This document shows, one piece after another, positions 62,801-64,000 of a stretch of DNA of 64,000 nucleotides (positions are counted from its first letter, which is position 1; each line of letters opens with the position of its first letter). The notes below the pieces were generated by a model. It ran no database searches, was not told the DNA's origin, and saw nothing but the letters and a program-made list of their open reading frames with translations. Where the stretch lies: contig NC_091115.1 of assembly GCF_024713975.1 (NCBI RefSeq), positions 3,876,501 to 3,940,500 of the forward strand, in the 5' to 3' direction. Source of the stretch: Paralichthys olivaceus. Its lineage: Eukaryota; Chordata; Actinopteri; Pleuronectiformes; Paralichthyidae. The position numbers and the translations under genes were made by a program.

Positions 62801-62831
62801 GGGGGGGGGGGGGTGTGTGTGTGTGTGTGTG
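62801..62831. repeat. G13 run joined to a GT microsatellite
   Basis: Thirteen G followed by GT units. Confidence 0.9.
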
Positions 62832-64000
62832 CATTACCAAACATCATGAGTGACGCATCACACTTTCATATTTATTTCAGCCTTGTACAAGCCTATTTGC
62901 AAGTATGGGACCAAAAGTCGATAGTCTATTACGCTGCTGTGTTGTGTGGTTAAGCTGGACGATAAAAAGTGAGTTCAAGCCGGTGGATTTACAGAGAGGC
63001 CATGAAATGAAGAAACAAGGGAGGATGAATGAAAAGAGAGAAACAGGTTTTATCGCATGGATTGACGGTGTCTTCGTCTCCTCCACTTCATGACTGGCTC
63101 CGTGTTGACACAATTGTTTACTTTTTTTTGCTGCAAAACTATTAGAATATTAGAATATTTAAACATTGAAGTACCCGTTCCTTCTTATTCAACTTTTAAA
63201 AATTAGGGGTAATACGAATTATTCATTGTGGCATTTCTATTAGATTCAATGGCCACAAAAAAAGTCATGTTTCTGTCCTTTTGAATTGATATTCACTCAA
63301 CATTCACGCTTGTTTTAGCTCCGTCTTGGGTCTCCACCTCCTCCTGAGGGAAATATTTAGTTCTATAGCTGATAAAATACTCCACTTGTTCATACCGTGT
63401 GTTCATAAACTACAGAAATATACATTTTTAAGATCCTTCTCTGCTACTCGAGTGTGCCACTGTGCTTTTTGACTCTTACCTCACTTGAATCTCTCAAAAT
63501 TTGAAGGATATTTGCAGGATAATAACATTCCAGCGCGTGTTGAAGTCCCTGCAGTAAAACGATTACAGTCAGTGGGCAGCAGCTGAGTCAGTGTGCAGTG
63601 CACAGAGGACATTATCAGATTAATCTCCAACTTTGGTAATTGTAATTGCTGCCACAGAGGCGAGAGAGGGGGAGAGGGCACCAGAAGCGATTTTCTGCCG
63701 TATCAATATTTGATCTTTTCAGATTAAAATACTTGTGACGCGTCAACAAATCATTTCCATGCTCTTCACACGGTGACTCATGAGCAGCCCGCTCCGTCGC
63801 CGTCAGCATCAAAGAGGGAAATGCTGCACCTCTATTCCATTGGAGGTTTCTTTTCATTTCGTCTCCTCTTTCACACATGAATTGAGGGCTCCATATAAAT
63901 TGGATTAAATGCACAATTTGATTACGTTCTGCGAGGCACTCTAAAGCCATGGTACCTTTATTTCTGGTCACATATTGATTTCTCTCCTTTGATAATGGCT

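Larger units (their letters stand above)
60800..64000. other. Gene-free right end
   Basis: AT-rich DNA with a repeat at 61200 and a G/GT run at 62801. No gene recognised. 63600-63960 is more complex and looks like possible conserved non-coding DNA. Confidence 0.5.

Noticed and set aside
1..64000. CRISPR arrays, operons, Shine-Dalgarno sites, integrated viruses and tRNA/rRNA genes
   Set aside because: The window is vertebrate chromosomal DNA; I saw no regularly spaced repeats with spacers, no tRNA-like cloverleaf box pair and no viral frame.

Overview
This is a piece of a ray-finned (teleost) fish nuclear chromosome. The genes are split by GT-AG introns. Their products are vertebrate families: Foxm1, Rhno1, Tulp3, an xCT-type SLC7 transporter, a TIPARP/PARP7-like ADP-ribosyltransferase and a TRIM35-like ubiquitin ligase. 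The non-coding DNA carries CA/GT microsatellites and several interspersed repeats of the kind common in fish genomes. I rebuilt all six genes exon by exon. Every one gives a continuous frame with consistent splice phases and a C-terminus that matches its family.

Layout. 1-21,150: no recognisable protein gene. It holds microsatellites, decayed repeats and two CpG-richer, promoter-like patches (about 520-880 and 17,527-17,800). 21,334-25,272 (+): slc7a11-like, 12 coding exons, 486 aa. 27,461-30,948 (-): foxm1, 8 coding exons, 675 aa. About 1-1.8 kb further right, a shared upstream region leads to rhno1 at 32,783-33,736 (+), 2 coding exons, 291 aa. 34,814-52,831 (+): tulp3, 12 coding exons, 481 aa, with a 9.2-kb first intron. 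54,618-56,926 (-): TIPARP-like, 6 coding exons, 628 aa. 58,389-60,518 (-): TRIM35-like, 6 coding exons, 480 aa. 60,800-64,000: no gene seen; the last 400 bases look like possible conserved non-coding DNA.

How the genes relate. Foxm1(-)/rhno1(+)/tulp3(+) is the order and orientation known from human 12p13, so this is an ancient block. Foxm1 drives the G2/M programme and Rhno1 serves the 9-1-1/ATR checkpoint. Their shared region carries a G2/M-type set of motifs: two CCAAT boxes 34 bp apart, an E2F site and a CHR-like site. Tulp3 is a ciliary cargo adaptor. The flanks differ from human: an xCT-like transporter lies beyond foxm1, and two minus-strand genes of stress/innate-immunity families (PARP7-like, TRIM35-like) follow tulp3 where human has TEAD4.

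I found no RNA gene, CRISPR array, intact transposon or viral gene. I did not find a clearly new biological system. The most useful leads are the foxm1-rhno1 promoter module, the xCT-like paralogue, the H-Y-M triad of the PARP, the Gln/Ser repeat with a NAGNAG acceptor in tulp3, and the promoter-like patches in the gene-poor left third.
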